From NCBI RefSeq assembly GCF_024692365.1, contig NZ_JAILMR010000086.1, positions 1 to 64,000 on the forward strand: a DNA stretch of 64,000 nucleotides. The letters are read 5' to 3'. Below, piece by piece: positions 43,208 to 55,300 of the stretch. The first letter of the stretch is position 1. Each line of letters starts with the position of its first letter. Below the pieces are notes generated by a model. That model was not told where the DNA came from and did no database searches. It saw only the letters and a program-made list of their open reading frames with translations. The stretch is from Ruminococcus sp. Its GTDB lineage: Bacteria > Bacillota > Clostridia > Oscillospirales > Ruminococcaceae. The translations under genes and the position numbers were made by a program.

Positions 43208-44025
43208 CACTTCACCGCCTTTTTGATAATGATATGAGTAATATCGGAAGTAAATTCATGCTCTTCATTTGGGAACAGATGCCACGTTTTCTCACTGTCA
43301 AGGTGCTTTTTCAGTTCAATTTCTTTATTATCATGAAGTAGTCTTAGTGCATTTGACATTGCAAGGTTCAGTGTCAGAGTTGTTTTGGCGTTCTTTAATG
43401 CTACAGAAGAATTGCCGTGAAGATTATCAAGAAACTCCTCGACAGAGTATTCTTTGTTTTTTTCAAAGTTTCCGAGAACAATAAAGTCCTTCAATGCAGT
43501 ATACATATTAGGAAGAAATACTTTAGCCTGTTCCTGAAAATAGCCGAAACCAAGAAAGTTTATCCAGAAACGAACACCAAGTATTACATCTTTCTCCAGT
43601 TTTAGCGAAGGTATTCCTGTTTCGGAATTTATCAGTCGGATTACTTCATCAGAAGTGGTAACAGAACCATAATTCAGCCATTCATCATTGGCTTCAAGAA
43701 AGCAGGATATAATTTTAAAAAAGTCAGAAGATTTATCTTTAAAGACAACAGAATTACAGAACAAACGGAAAGCTGTTAATGATTTGATATCTTCTTTTTT
43801 ACCAGTGAATACGACTTTTTTCTCATCGTTATAACCTATAAGCTCCAGTTCCTTCGCTGTTTCAAACACAGGACTAAAGTAGGATGTCTTAGCAGTACTT
43901 AGTTTTGATGGTATAAGGATACTATCCAGTTCTTTTTCATCTATCGGACCTTTATCCGCTACGATTTGACTTATCGAAAGAACACGTTCCGGAATAGGTT
44001 CTGTCTTGATCGAACTAAAAAACAT
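43207..44025 (-). CDS. DpdG-like protein
   Basis: A 272-residue protein with no catalytic motif. The N-terminus (ERVLSISQIVADKGPIDEKELDSILIP) and the central repeat of helix-strand units look like winged-helix folds. Size and position between a RecQ-like helicase and a large ATPase match DpdG. It shares its last bases with the start of the ATPase gene and its first with the stop of the helicase gene. Likely a DNA-binding or bridging subunit. Family assignment is mostly from context. Confidence 0.55.
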   Translation of the reverse strand: MFFSSIKTEPIPERVLSISQIVADKGPIDEKELDSILIPSKLSTAKTSYFSPVFETAKELELIGYNDEKKVVFTGKKEDIKSLTAFRLFCNSVVFKDKSSDFFKIISCFLEANDEWLNYGSVTTSDEVIRLINSETGIPSLKLEKDVILGVRFWINFLGFGYFQEQAKVFLPNMYTALKDFIVLGNFEKNKEYSVEEFLDNLHGNSSVALKNAKTTLTLNLAMSNALRLLHDNKEIELKKHLDSEKTWHLFPNEEHEFTSDITHIIIKKAVK

Positions 44026-46481
44026 TATGTCAGCTCCTTCTTAATAATATAGTCGTATTTACAAGCACCGTTTACCAGTTCGGATATATGCTTGTTCCGT
44101 CTTGGAACATAAAAATCGGAGTTTACTACATATACTCGGTTATACTCTTTGCCTGAAGTGATATTGAGCAATTTGCCAGCAAGGTCTTCATCATCACCAA
44201 TACAGAAAACAATAGTACCGGAAAGATAATAGTGACTATTCATGCGGCTGAGTTCAAAAAACTCTCTGTATCCCATGCAGAACTGCGCAGGTATTATAGT
44301 CTCAATGTTTAGTAATTCAGAAGCATATTCAGTTTCATCAGGTACTACAATAATATCGGCACCGAAACTGAACAACTTATTTGTTATTTCATAAGGATTT
44401 TTCTCACAAATGATCAACATTTCTTTAGTTTCGTTCATTATATCACACAATGTTTTTGATGGTGATAATTCAGGGAAGAATACAGGCTTCTTTAAAGGAA
44501 AGCTTTTTCTTTTGTCAGCATGTAAATTATTATGATTGTTGCATCCGGCACAATATTCGTCGGTAAGCAGATAGATGTCATTAAACATTGATGACCAACA
44601 GCTTTTTCCGATTCTGCAAAGTTTAGATGCAAGTTCATTTATATCTGAATAAATGCTATTGCTTTCATCCTCACGGACTTTACTGAACATATCAATAGTC
44701 TGAGGTGTATCATATCTGATTCGTTTATCAACAAGCTCTATGTTGAAAAAATAACGGTCATTATCATATTTCACATCAATTATCTGTATCAATCCGGCTC
44801 TTCTGAGCAGGAGAATAACATAGACGTTCCATGTGATGTCAGCGTTGTTTACATCAACATAAAATTTATCTGAGTCATTGTAATTAGGCTTGACAGATGT
44901 ATCTATCAAAATTGAGTCAAGCTGAATATTGGCTTTTCGGCTGTTCAACATACTGAACCAACGTCCGCTTAGCTTCTCAACTGTTAGTACTTTCTGTGTC
45001 ATGGACATTGCAGCTTTAATATCATCATCGGTGTAAAGCATAACACCAAGACATGGCAGACCATCACGACCTCCACGTCCGCATTCCTGATAATACTGAT
45101 CCGGACCAGAAGGAACATAGGAATGGATAACCGTTCTTACATCTTTCTTGTCAACACCTACACCAAAGGCACAGGTTGCTATCATAAGGTCAAACTTATC
45201 ATTTACCCATTCATTTATGATCCTTTCGCGATCAGATGGACCTGTTCTTCCGGTGAATACCCTTGTGTTGTTAAAACCGCTTTCAGCCAATTCACTGCGT
45301 AAAGTGTCTGCATCGTCAGGAGAATTGACATATATTATCATTGGTCGGGGAAGCTTGCAGACAAGTTCTTTTATCCTATTGTGCTTCTCAGTATATGAAT
45401 TGCATTTTATAATATCAAATCGTGGTTCTTTTCTAAGTGAATCAAGTCTTATCTCTATCCAGCGGTCATCATCGGAATAGAACATTTTAAGGTTATCGAC
45501 TGTTTTTTTGCTGAATGTAGCAGAAAGAAGATACGTTCTGAGTGATGGATTATCTTTTGCCAAAATTCTTCTGAAAGAATCGAGACATTGAAAATCTACG
45601 CGGAAAGAAGCACCCCATTCGATAATAATATGTGCCTCATCAATAACAAGGTTTTTCAAATAACCACATGAATTAGCTTTGAAAATACTATTTTGAATTC
45701 GAGGATTTTTAATTAGTGCTTCCGGTGAAACAAACAGCATCCGGACACACCTTTTTTCAATGGCAGAAACCAAATTATCAACATTACAGCCACTATGATA
45801 ATACATTATCTCTTTATCGTTTTTAGGATCAATTATCTTTGAAGCATTTCTATGCTGATCGAGCATAAGCGAGATTGTAGGTACAATAATAACAGTCAGG
45901 CTTTCATCATACTGATATGATACAGTCTGCGTTATAAGACTTTTTCCTCCACCGGTAGACATGGCAACCATAGCTGTATAACCATCCGGTACTCTTAACG
46001 CTCCAATAACAGCAAGCTGCTGTTCTATTGATTTGAATGTTCTAAACTTTTTATTTGTAAGACTGTAAATGTATGGATTTACATCCTTGATCTCGTTTTC
46101 ATCAGTTGTTATCTGTACAGGTTGACTGTCAAATACAGTTCTGACAAAGAAATCATTAACATACTGTGGAAGATCATAATTGGCATAAATGCTTCCTTTT
46201 GAATGATGTATCATCAATCCAAAACGATTAGGTAATGACAACTCATAGCCTTTAATTTTTATATCTGTTTTGAGAAAAAGCAGATAGTTTCTTAGAGAAC
46301 ATTCAAATTCTATTTTGTTTTCGATGGTTTGCGATAACGCAAAACGCTTATACGCATTTATCATTCGTATAGCTACAGCAGAGTTAGTGCTATTGCTACT
46401 TAATAGTTTTGCAATATCAATAGTCAAGTCAGGAGCATCAAAGAAATCATGTACCTTACAAATTATATCTTGATTGGTCAT
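44025..46481 (-). CDS. RecQ-like superfamily 2 helicase, DpdF-like
   Basis: An 818-residue SF2 helicase. Motif I is AMSTGGGKSLITQ (173-185); motif II DEAH in LKNLVIDEAHIIIEWG near 275-290; motif III LLSATFSKKT; motif V/VI MIATCAFGVGVDKKDVRTVIHSYVPSGPDQYYQECGRGGRDGLPC, the RecQ-type signature. The C-terminal 300 residues differ from RecQ and contain several Cys (CAGCNNHNNLHADKR). It fits DpdF in dpd loci. Likely unwinds or translocates on modified or unmodified DNA as part of restriction. Confidence 0.78.
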   Translation of the reverse strand: MTNQDIICKVHDFFDAPDLTIDIAKLLSSNSTNSAVAIRMINAYKRFALSQTIENKIEFECSLRNYLLFLKTDIKIKGYELSLPNRFGLMIHHSKGSIYANYDLPQYVNDFFVRTVFDSQPVQITTDENEIKDVNPYIYSLTNKKFRTFKSIEQQLAVIGALRVPDGYTAMVAMSTGGGKSLITQTVSYQYDESLTVIIVPTISLMLDQHRNASKIIDPKNDKEIMYYHSGCNVDNLVSAIEKRCVRMLFVSPEALIKNPRIQNSIFKANSCGYLKNLVIDEAHIIIEWGASFRVDFQCLDSFRRILAKDNPSLRTYLLSATFSKKTVDNLKMFYSDDDRWIEIRLDSLRKEPRFDIIKCNSYTEKHNRIKELVCKLPRPMIIYVNSPDDADTLRSELAESGFNNTRVFTGRTGPSDRERIINEWVNDKFDLMIATCAFGVGVDKKDVRTVIHSYVPSGPDQYYQECGRGGRDGLPCLGVMLYTDDDIKAAMSMTQKVLTVEKLSGRWFSMLNSRKANIQLDSILIDTSVKPNYNDSDKFYVDVNNADITWNVYVILLLRRAGLIQIIDVKYDNDRYFFNIELVDKRIRYDTPQTIDMFSKVREDESNSIYSDINELASKLCRIGKSCWSSMFNDIYLLTDEYCAGCNNHNNLHADKRKSFPLKKPVFFPELSPSKTLCDIMNETKEMLIICEKNPYEITNKLFSFGADIIVVPDETEYASELLNIETIIPAQFCMGYREFFELSRMNSHYYLSGTIVFCIGDDEDLAGKLLNITSGKEYNRVYVVNSDFYVPRRNKHISELVNGACKYDYIIKKELT

Positions 46482-49400
46482 TTTTTAACCATCCTTACAT
46501 AGCATACTGAGTCAAGAACAAGTTTTGGCTTGGAAAACGCTTCAAATATGATCTCATTTGTTCTCTTCTTTTCCTCTGAATCTATATCTTTGCCAAAATA
46601 ATCATTGGCAGCACATAATGAACAATGTTCTTTGTTTAGAGTATCTTTCAAACCACTTATTTTTCTACGCTTATGGAACTCTTCAAAAGCCTGCTTTTTG
46701 GCTATCTCATGGCAAACCGATACTTTATCTGTCCATTCTGAAACAGGGTGAGTTTCTTTGAACCATGAAAGATTTGATATGCCGTATCTTTCTTTTATTT
46801 GCAGAAAATCATTTGAGCGACTTCGTCTACCTAAGTTTGCATAATAATTTCTTAACTGAGAGACAGGTATATTAAAATACTTTTGAAATGCTTTTATGAC
46901 CTTCTGATCTTTCTCAACACTTATTCCATCAATTGGAACATATATGCTTATGATTTCGGAAGAAAGAAATGCTCTGTATTGGTTTATTTGCTTTAATGAG
47001 ATTCCGTTTTGTAGTAAAAGTAGTTCATTAGGACTACTGTACCAGCTAAAAACAAAACCATCCCAGTTGATATCGCTTTCAATTGCAAAAGCTGCGCATT
47101 TGCCTTTGTATGCATTTACTGCATTAGACACAATGCTGTCATATATACCGTCACCAGGTGCAAAGAAGTGAAGATAATCGTTTGCTAAAGCTTGGTTACG
47201 TTCAAACGTTCCCAGTATAATAGAATTATTATTTTTAAGTCTTTTTTCACCATTCATTATTCTAATGCGATTTTGCATTCTATATAGCTTATTGTTTATA
47301 ATTGTGTTCAAATCAGGTGGAACAAATAAAGTGTTGTAAGCAGATTTAGGTGAGAAAGAAGACACATTAAAACATACTACATTTTCAGAAATAGCTTGTC
47401 CCCAGAAACCAGCCAAAGAAGCCCAGGACATCATAGAATTACGAAATAGTTCGCTCTCATTCTCATTATACCGTTTAACAGTTTTCTCAATTTCTTTATT
47501 AACATACTGATATTTATATGCCGCTACGTCAAAATGTCTTTCCTCCTTGACTTGCTTCTCTATTTTTTTGATTTCTTCAATCATATCATCAACAATAGAT
47601 GACAGACCATACTTAAAATCGTTCATTACAGAGTGCTTTATCTGTTCATCAATATCATTCATTATGATTTCAAGACCGCTTTGTGATTTGCTGAAGATAT
47701 TAAGACCTTTATTCCATATATCAGCAAGATCCTTTTCCACGGAGTCCTGAGCGTACACAATAACAGACACTACGTCCTTACTCTTGTCTCTGCCAATTCG
47801 GTCAAGTCGTCCTATGCGCTGTTCAAGTGTATTAGCACTCCAGGGAAGATCAAGACAGATGAGTTCATCAGCAATCTGAAAGTTTCTTCCTTCACCGCCG
47901 CTCTCATCTGAAAGCATAATGCGACATACCTGTTCGTTTTGAAAACGATATGTGTTTAATTCCAATTCATCAGGTGTCATACCTTCACAAAAAAATGCAC
48001 ATTGATGTTCACCAAATACATTGGTCAGTAACTGACGAAACAGTCTGTGAGTTCCTGTAAAGTGAGTAAAAATCAGAACCTTTTTATCATAGGCTTCTTG
48101 GTCCAGATAATCGCAGATAGTAACCATTCTTGACATAGATTCTGTAGGATCATCCAAAATGCTGCCTATATTTTTTATCGTTCGCATATCCTCAGATATC
48201 CACCTTGCGGTAAGTTCTCTTATTTCAGATGGAACAGAAGGATTCTTTTTAAGTTCATCAAAAAATGCTGATGAAGAACTAAAAAAGGAACTGATAAGTG
48301 GAAGAATATTATTATCAAAGCTTTTTTTGTCAAATGCGCTACCAGATATCCAATCAGACAAAAGAGAGTATATTCTGAATTCAGTATTATTGAACTCAGT
48401 ATCCATTTCATACGGTATCTCTTTAAGAACCCTATTATTAGTATCTTCCGGCTTTTTTCTGTTACGAATTATGCATTTTTCAAGTTGGTAAGCTTCACAA
48501 ATATATGCAACTATCCTTTCCAGTCTTAGCACAGAGAAGTTTTCATCTTCATAATTAAGTTTTTCAAGATCATCTTCTATAGCATTATCGTTGGTTTTAT
48601 CAGCTATGTCTTCAAGAGCATCTACTAGTTCTTCAAAAGCCTCTCTCGTGTCCTCTGTGTGCTCATTATCTGATTCTTTTATGGCTTCTTTGTAATCTTC
48701 GAGGTATGTTACTGCGGAATGTACTTTGCGAAGTATCTTATTTTGCAATTCCAACAAACTTATAAACTTTTCTTCAGACATACGACCATACCTATTTGGC
48801 TGAATTAGCGAAAGGAGCTTATGAAATTGCTTATTTCTACTTTGAACAGGGGTTGCGCTAAGCATTATCACATTATCTGTTAAGCGACTAAGCTCTAAAA
48901 TATTAAAATATTTAATAGGATCATCCAAAATTGAATGAACTTCATCAACAATTAAGAAATCACATGATTCACTTACATTTCCAATGATACTTAGAGGGAT
49001 AATTCTGATAATATTACCATTTTTATCTTTACCTTCAAAAATACGAAATTTAAACGCCAGTTCCGTTCTCCATTGTTCTACTAATGTATCAGGAATACAT
49101 AGCAATATCTTTTTGTTTTTTTTATCCGAAAGATATACTTTAAGAACAGAAGCTGCCTCTATTGTTTTTCCCAGACCCACTTCATCAGCTATCATGTATC
49201 TGCAATTGGGTTCAGAAAGACAACGCATAACGGTTTTTAGCTGGTATGGCTTTAGAAATATCTTACAGCCGGCAAGTTCCTTAAATCCATAAAATGCATT
49301 GTCTATTGTATGCATAGTTTTATTAACTGCACTTCTGCCAAAATACCACATTGGATTCTGAAGCTCGAAACGTTTCATCTGAGAAAGAGGTGATATTTCA

Positions 49401-49768
49401 CCGGAATTAAAGCTAGCTTCAATATCCTTTTCACAAACCTTTAAAACCTCGCCCGTTTCAGAAGAAAGAAAATAATAAAGGTAAGGTTCGGTCTTATCAA
49501 TAATACACTGAATAATGTGGTATCCAGTTTTGTTATATACTACAAGTGAACCATTGCTTATTCGGCAATGATGAATTTTCGAGAACGGAAAATCCAGCAC
49601 ATCAGGAACCTTATAGTACTTTTTTAGTTCAAGAAGATCGATAAACTGAACCTTAGCAGTTTCAGAAAAATCATTGATCTCGATTATTTTTCCTGTAATA
49701 AAATCTCTCGGTTCGTTAGGGTCTTCAACGTCGATTGAGCATCTTACATACATTCCCGTTTTAAGCAT
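46478..49768 (-). CDS. SNF2/HepA-like helicase, DpdE-like
   Basis: A 1096-residue SF2 ATPase. Motif I is ADEVGLGKTIEAASVL (194-209), motif II DEVH in CDFLIVDEVHSIL, motif III MLSATPVQSRN, motif V ESGGEGRNFQIADELICLDLPWSANTLEQRIGRLDRIGR. These are the SNF2/RapA-type motifs. The C-terminal 300 residues have a CAANDYFG-type Cys region (CSLCAAND). It fits DpdE. It overlaps the next helicase gene by four bases. Confidence 0.8.
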   Translation of the reverse strand: MLKTGMYVRCSIDVEDPNEPRDFITGKIIEINDFSETAKVQFIDLLELKKYYKVPDVLDFPFSKIHHCRISNGSLVVYNKTGYHIIQCIIDKTEPYLYYFLSSETGEVLKVCEKDIEASFNSGEISPLSQMKRFELQNPMWYFGRSAVNKTMHTIDNAFYGFKELAGCKIFLKPYQLKTVMRCLSEPNCRYMIADEVGLGKTIEAASVLKVYLSDKKNKKILLCIPDTLVEQWRTELAFKFRIFEGKDKNGNIIRIIPLSIIGNVSESCDFLIVDEVHSILDDPIKYFNILELSRLTDNVIMLSATPVQSRNKQFHKLLSLIQPNRYGRMSEEKFISLLELQNKILRKVHSAVTYLEDYKEAIKESDNEHTEDTREAFEELVDALEDIADKTNDNAIEDDLEKLNYEDENFSVLRLERIVAYICEAYQLEKCIIRNRKKPEDTNNRVLKEIPYEMDTEFNNTEFRIYSLLSDWISGSAFDKKSFDNNILPLISSFFSSSSAFFDELKKNPSVPSEIRELTARWISEDMRTIKNIGSILDDPTESMSRMVTICDYLDQEAYDKKVLIFTHFTGTHRLFRQLLTNVFGEHQCAFFCEGMTPDELELNTYRFQNEQVCRIMLSDESGGEGRNFQIADELICLDLPWSANTLEQRIGRLDRIGRDKSKDVVSVIVYAQDSVEKDLADIWNKGLNIFSKSQSGLEIIMNDIDEQIKHSVMNDFKYGLSSIVDDMIEEIKKIEKQVKEERHFDVAAYKYQYVNKEIEKTVKRYNENESELFRNSMMSWASLAGFWGQAISENVVCFNVSSFSPKSAYNTLFVPPDLNTIINNKLYRMQNRIRIMNGEKRLKNNNSIILGTFERNQALANDYLHFFAPGDGIYDSIVSNAVNAYKGKCAAFAIESDINWDGFVFSWYSSPNELLLLQNGISLKQINQYRAFLSSEIISIYVPIDGISVEKDQKVIKAFQKYFNIPVSQLRNYYANLGRRSRSNDFLQIKERYGISNLSWFKETHPVSEWTDKVSVCHEIAKKQAFEEFHKRRKISGLKDTLNKEHCSLCAANDYFGKDIDSEEKKRTNEIIFEAFSKPKLVLDSVCYVRMVKK

Positions 49769-49786
49769 ATCATCACCGCCAGTTTA

Positions 49787-52378
49787 TTAGTTTTGTGCTA
49801 TCCGCAAGCAAATGTCCTTACTTGAACAGTACATACAGTGTGCGTCTCTTTTTTCTTTGTAAAATTCATCATCATTGTTTATGATAGCATCCAGATTAGT
49901 ACTTGTTGTGTTCTTCATATAATTGTCAATTTTTAAAATTAGAAAATCTTCCTTAAACTCGTCCAGCTTAGATGGTCTCGTGAAGTAGCCATATTTTTTC
50001 AGACTATCAGAAAGATACTTATACAGTTCTGAGATTATCTGAGATTTCTCATATTCATTTGATATTTTGAACTTATCATCTAAAGCCTGATACTCATTTA
50101 CAATAATGTTTCTAAGTTCGTTTTCACTTAACCTGTGTCCCGCATTGTTTGCACGTATAGCATTCTGTAACATAACTCTCATATAGAATATTACAAGAAA
50201 TCTTTCCCTATAGAGCGTTTTTTCCTGTACTACACTTTCAAGTGCAAATTTATACGGACACATACCATATTTGATCGTATCGATTTGTGCATTATCTTTT
50301 GGATAAGGTTTGCCAATCGGTTCACCGTACTTCATAAGTGGAACATAGCTATCAGAAGCATCACTACGATACTTTCTGACTTTAATTCCAAGCATTTTTA
50401 TCAAATGGTACAGCTCATTTTCCTTACGATCAACATTCTTGACATAGCTTAGTTTACAGCCAATACGGTTGAATTCCAATCCATAAATGAGAGCATAACG
50501 CTTGAAATTCTTGAATTCCATTTTAGATTTCAAAAATATCTGATAGTTCTGTTCCAGCGGTTCATAAGAGTATTCGAAAAAGTTTATATCAAGTGGCCAT
50601 GGAAGCCTTTCGTCTTTAGCTGCACATATATCCTTGTCGCTGAGACAGCAGAAGTGATAACATGTACGATCAGCTTTTTGTTTGCTGCTTCGAAGAATAT
50701 CACCGTCTATCTGTTCAAAGTCTCTTACGATCCAGTTTGCACCATGTATCAAGCTATCATCCTGACTGAGATAGAACGACATGGTTTGTTTGAGACAAGT
50801 GAAAGTGCCTGTATCCGGCAAGTCTATCTTGTTCATACGAGCAAGAAGCTTGGTAATAACTTCTTTCATTTCTTCGTCAAGTGACTCCATATCTTGAGTT
50901 CTCTTTACGATAAAATCATGGATACGCCTGTAAAAGCGGTTAAAGTTATCTCCTCCGCTGCTGAAATCCGAGAAGAAGCTGCTAACTATCTTATTAAGTT
51001 CATCGAGAGCCGTTCTTAGTTCATCCAGTTTTTCCTTATCGATATTAAGGTATCCTATACGCTGAAGTTTCTTGTCAGATGGATTTACATATTTACGGAG
51101 TTTTTTTAGAGAGCCAATAATACCAACAAGTGTGGTTTCTTTTTCAATATACGGCTCAATAGTATTAAATGTATTGAGAAGCTCACCGGGAACTTTCTCT
51201 TTTATAATTCCTGATTCGAAGCAATCTTTGATTAGAGACATATCTTCGACTTTGACACATTCATTTTCATTATCCCACATTTCGACAGCAGCAACAAAAA
51301 AGTGACCAATAGGATAGTCAAGAAAATGCCGCTCACCGAATTGCTCGGGGAAATAGGCACGAAGTATATCATTAACCTTACCTGAAGCAGAATAAAGCTG
51401 TTCGGTCATATCATACAGAACAGGATTATGAGAACCGTTACGCTTATTCGCTTTACGAGCGTTTTCAAAAAGTCCAGCACAATAACCAGCAAATTCTGTT
51501 GTGTTCTCAAACTCTATGACTTCAAGATTATTTAGGATACCAGTATTGACGTCCAGTTCACCACTTGAAAGTGAACCTATACTATCGGCAAGAGTATTGC
51601 ACGGATAGCTATCGAGTAGTAAAGAAACCGGTTTGAACTCAGGTTCATCACTGTATTTTATTCCACATTCAAATAGTGAGTAGATATTTGTCCAGGTCTG
51701 ATAGATAGCTTCATACTGCTTCTGGTAATTGAAAAGCAGTATTACGTTTTTAAAACGTGAAATATCCTCAATAGCACACAGCATGGCAGGAGTGAACTGA
51801 TGAATACCATGAATTACGATAGTATTCCCATCAAGCTTATCATAAGGATGATCCTTATGTTTATTTTTGAGCGCTTCAAGTATTATTTCATCTATGACAT
51901 CTGCTCGCGATGGTCTGAAAAACTCAAAGGAAGAATTTTCTCTGTTACAAGTGTACTTGTATATTTCTATAAGATATTTTTGATCCGTGTTAAGACGGGA
52001 TACATCAAAACTGTCAGCACTAAGTCCGAGTTCTCTGAACAGACGGATACACTTGACCAATGATTTTGTATTGTATTCAAGGGAACGTCTTGCATTACCG
52101 CTTTCATCTCCATCGAGAGTAAGCGCATTTATAGCATTATCAACTTCCATTATCTGCTTTACTCTTCTGTTCTCATCTTCCCAATCGGAATACAGAGTGT
52201 TAATAAGTATGCGGATAGTTGTAAGATAACCGCCTTCTTTTAAAGACGGATAAATATCTTCAAGACCATTTACCATTGTCTGTGAAACACAGAAATGAGC
52301 ACAGTCTTTAATTTCATTCCAATATGATTCACGTTTAATTTCATAAGGATTGGAGTATGTATATATTTTCAAAGCCAT
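49787..52378 (-). CDS. AddB-like protein with C-terminal Cys-cluster nuclease region
   Basis: An 863-residue protein paired with the UvrD-like helicase. IVIHGIHQFTPAMLCAIEDISRFKNVILLF near 185-215 is like the inactivated helicase core of AddB. The C-terminal part has KYGMCPYKFALESVV and ends with HCMYCSSKDICLRIAQN, one Cys plus a Cys-x2-Cys-x5-Cys cluster, as in the 4Fe-4S nucleases AddB, Cas4 and Dna2. The catalytic D/E-x-K could not be pinned down with certainty. Likely processes DNA ends with its helicase partner. Confidence 0.68.
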   Translation of the reverse strand: MALKIYTYSNPYEIKRESYWNEIKDCAHFCVSQTMVNGLEDIYPSLKEGGYLTTIRILINTLYSDWEDENRRVKQIMEVDNAINALTLDGDESGNARRSLEYNTKSLVKCIRLFRELGLSADSFDVSRLNTDQKYLIEIYKYTCNRENSSFEFFRPSRADVIDEIILEALKNKHKDHPYDKLDGNTIVIHGIHQFTPAMLCAIEDISRFKNVILLFNYQKQYEAIYQTWTNIYSLFECGIKYSDEPEFKPVSLLLDSYPCNTLADSIGSLSSGELDVNTGILNNLEVIEFENTTEFAGYCAGLFENARKANKRNGSHNPVLYDMTEQLYSASGKVNDILRAYFPEQFGERHFLDYPIGHFFVAAVEMWDNENECVKVEDMSLIKDCFESGIIKEKVPGELLNTFNTIEPYIEKETTLVGIIGSLKKLRKYVNPSDKKLQRIGYLNIDKEKLDELRTALDELNKIVSSFFSDFSSGGDNFNRFYRRIHDFIVKRTQDMESLDEEMKEVITKLLARMNKIDLPDTGTFTCLKQTMSFYLSQDDSLIHGANWIVRDFEQIDGDILRSSKQKADRTCYHFCCLSDKDICAAKDERLPWPLDINFFEYSYEPLEQNYQIFLKSKMEFKNFKRYALIYGLEFNRIGCKLSYVKNVDRKENELYHLIKMLGIKVRKYRSDASDSYVPLMKYGEPIGKPYPKDNAQIDTIKYGMCPYKFALESVVQEKTLYRERFLVIFYMRVMLQNAIRANNAGHRLSENELRNIIVNEYQALDDKFKISNEYEKSQIISELYKYLSDSLKKYGYFTRPSKLDEFKEDFLILKIDNYMKNTTSTNLDAIINNDDEFYKEKRDAHCMYCSSKDICLRIAQN

Positions 52379-52383
52379 ATCAT

Positions 52384-55300
52384 CTACATCTCCTCGAACA
52401 TTTCTTTAAGCATTTCGCCCCAGTTATTGCCTTTGGCATCAAGATCGATGAAGCAGATGAAATTATCAATTGCTCTTGTCATTGCAACATAGAGTATTCT
52501 AGATTCTTCCATCATCATTTCTTTTATTTCCGTTTTTGATTCATAAAAACTGTTTGAATACTGAGTTCCGTTTGCAGAAAGACAATATCCGATCTCACCA
52601 TCTATGTAAGATACTTCAAGTCCGTTTTTATGAGGTTTATCTATCTCTTGGTCGGTAGCCGGCATTATTACTGTACCGTACTCAAGTCCTTTTGATTTAT
52701 GAACCGTAAGACAAATTACTCTTATATCTTCGGTATCAATGTCTATCTCTCTCGATTTTGCCTCTGTACCAGTCATTATGCTGATATGAAGTGACCCATT
52801 TATGTAATCAAGAGTAAGATAACTCTTCTTGTTCATTTTAGATAATTCTTCGAAGACAAGTTCATAATTTGCACGGTAATACTCCTGCATATACTCATCA
52901 GACGGTGCATAAGCTTTCCATGGTTTTGTTGCTTCGTATATAAGCCTGAGTGTTTTCAATACAGGTTCGTTTTGTATATCTCGAATAAGTTCTTTCCATG
53001 TCTTACCCATAGCAGAAGTGAAAAATTTATCAAGGCAATCAATGAATATTGCTGTCTTTTCATCTTCTGTTTTTCCAATCAAAGAGCGGATATCAAATAA
53101 TACATTTACATTTCTGGAATGAATAAGGTCATAAAGGTAAGTAGGATTATACGGATTACAAAGTGCAGATGTCAATCGGCATAAGTCCGTGCTTGGTGCT
53201 AGTCTGTAAAGATCGATATTATTATCGCTTTCTATAATAACATCCCTGTTTTTTGCTTCTTTTAGTATTTCGTTTATCTGATAATTGCTTCTGGTAAGAA
53301 TAGCGATAGTACGCTCGTTCTTTGACAGTTGCTTGTTTTTCATATCTGCGTTTATACGCTCACGCTGTTCTTCTATAGCTTTGAAGAGCATATCGTAATA
53401 TTCAGTTGAATTAGTCTTGTCAGAATTATGATATGTAATAGGAACAACAAGGAGATCTTCACTGATATTATTTGTTTTTATACCTCTAAGAGTATCTGTC
53501 TCTCGTTCATACTTTAACAGATTTATACTATTCATATAAGAGAAAGTTCTGTCAAATTTGTTCAACAGCCTCTTATCACTGCGGTAGTTGATGTTCAAAG
53601 TGAATGAAAGCCAATTGCCATTATCACAGCCCATTTTTTCAAAGGCAGTCATAGTAGCACCACGGAAACGGTAAATACTCTGTTTTAGGTCGCCTACAAT
53701 AAAGAAATTGAAGCCAAGTTTCTTTTGCATAGCGATAAAAGATGCTATTTGTGCATCGTCAGTATCCTGAAATTCATCTATGAAAACATACTTAAATTCA
53801 TAGAGATTGGTATTGAATGCTTCGTTATCTATACATTTGCTAAGGTGGATCATGTATTCAGACAATGCAACAGCATTATTATCTATAAGTAGCTTAGAGT
53901 ATTCCTTTTCGGTTTCCACAACAACTTGCTCAATGATTTTATTGAGATAAGGCATTTCGACAGGAGCATCGCCCCAAAAACTCATATCTAGTGTTTTGAT
54001 GTCGCAACCTTTTTCATATAGTTTATTAGCTACATCAAGCATCAACTTACGGAAATCTTCTATACCCATTGGTAAACCGTTGAAGAAAATAGGATTACGC
54101 TTGTTTTCTTCTTCAAGATAAGCTGTAAAAAGACGGTCGAAAATCTTTTGCTTATCATATTTTCCAATGATGGTAGTAAAGTCGGTGCCTATGCCAAGTG
54201 TAATAGCAGTATTCGAAATGATTTCTTTAGCAAAGCTATGGATCGTTGAGATACGCATTTTTTCAATACTAGTAACCATTTCAAGATACTGTGTATTATT
54301 GGTAAGAATAAAATAATTTACAAAGAGCTGCTTCAGTCTTGACTTCATATTAAGTGCTGCATCAGCAGTGAAGGTGAGCATTGCTATCTCCTCTGCAGGA
54401 TTGAATACACCTGAATTTGAAGCATGACTACACAAATAAGCAATTCTGGAAACCATAGAATATGTTTTACCGGTTCCGGCACCCGCTTTGACTTGAATAT
54501 CGCGTCCTGTTTCTGCATGTTCAATATGGAATTGGTTGATATTAAAGTTTGTTACAGCAGCAATAGAGGAAAGAATCATTTCCTGTTCTTCAGAAAGCTT
54601 GCCATTATATGCTTGGAAAGAACTAATAGTAATATTCTCTGATATATATACAACCTCAAAATTGAATACAGAGAGCCTGTTGTTTTTTATTTTGATGATA
54701 GTTTCGGTCTCGTCAGATGAATTTATAGCAAGATTTCCTTCCTTTATCATTATATGATTTTTTGTGAAAGTTTCGGATAACTGCTTTGCTATAACTTCAA
54801 GATCAGAACCGCCCTTGGTAAATACTATTTGCTTTGTTCCTTTGAAATAGGAGATTATAATGTCATTTATATTAGTGAGGGTCATTCCATCGGAGAATAC
54901 AGAAAGACAAGAATATGGAATAACATCCTGGGCAGGAGGTGTTACAATATATGAAGGCTCAAAATGATGCCTTGCAACATCATATTTGTCACCAACCATT
55001 TTATCAAAGCTGATCTGCTGAGAATCCTGATACACTCCGAGTATCTTGCGCGAAAAAGTATAATTTGATTCAATGTCTTCACTAAACAGTGTGTATTCAG
55101 GTTCCGAGACAACACTTAATCCGATTTTATTATACTCTGCCTCTGAAATGAAAGGATAGCAGACCATGTTCATGACAAGAGGATTAATACCATATTTATC
55201 ATTCATGATATTCTTTAATTTGAAGGAATATGATCTTGCCTGCTTTTTGGGAGAGTCCTCAGTTGTTCCATTAGTCATTATTATCTCATCAGGAGAAACA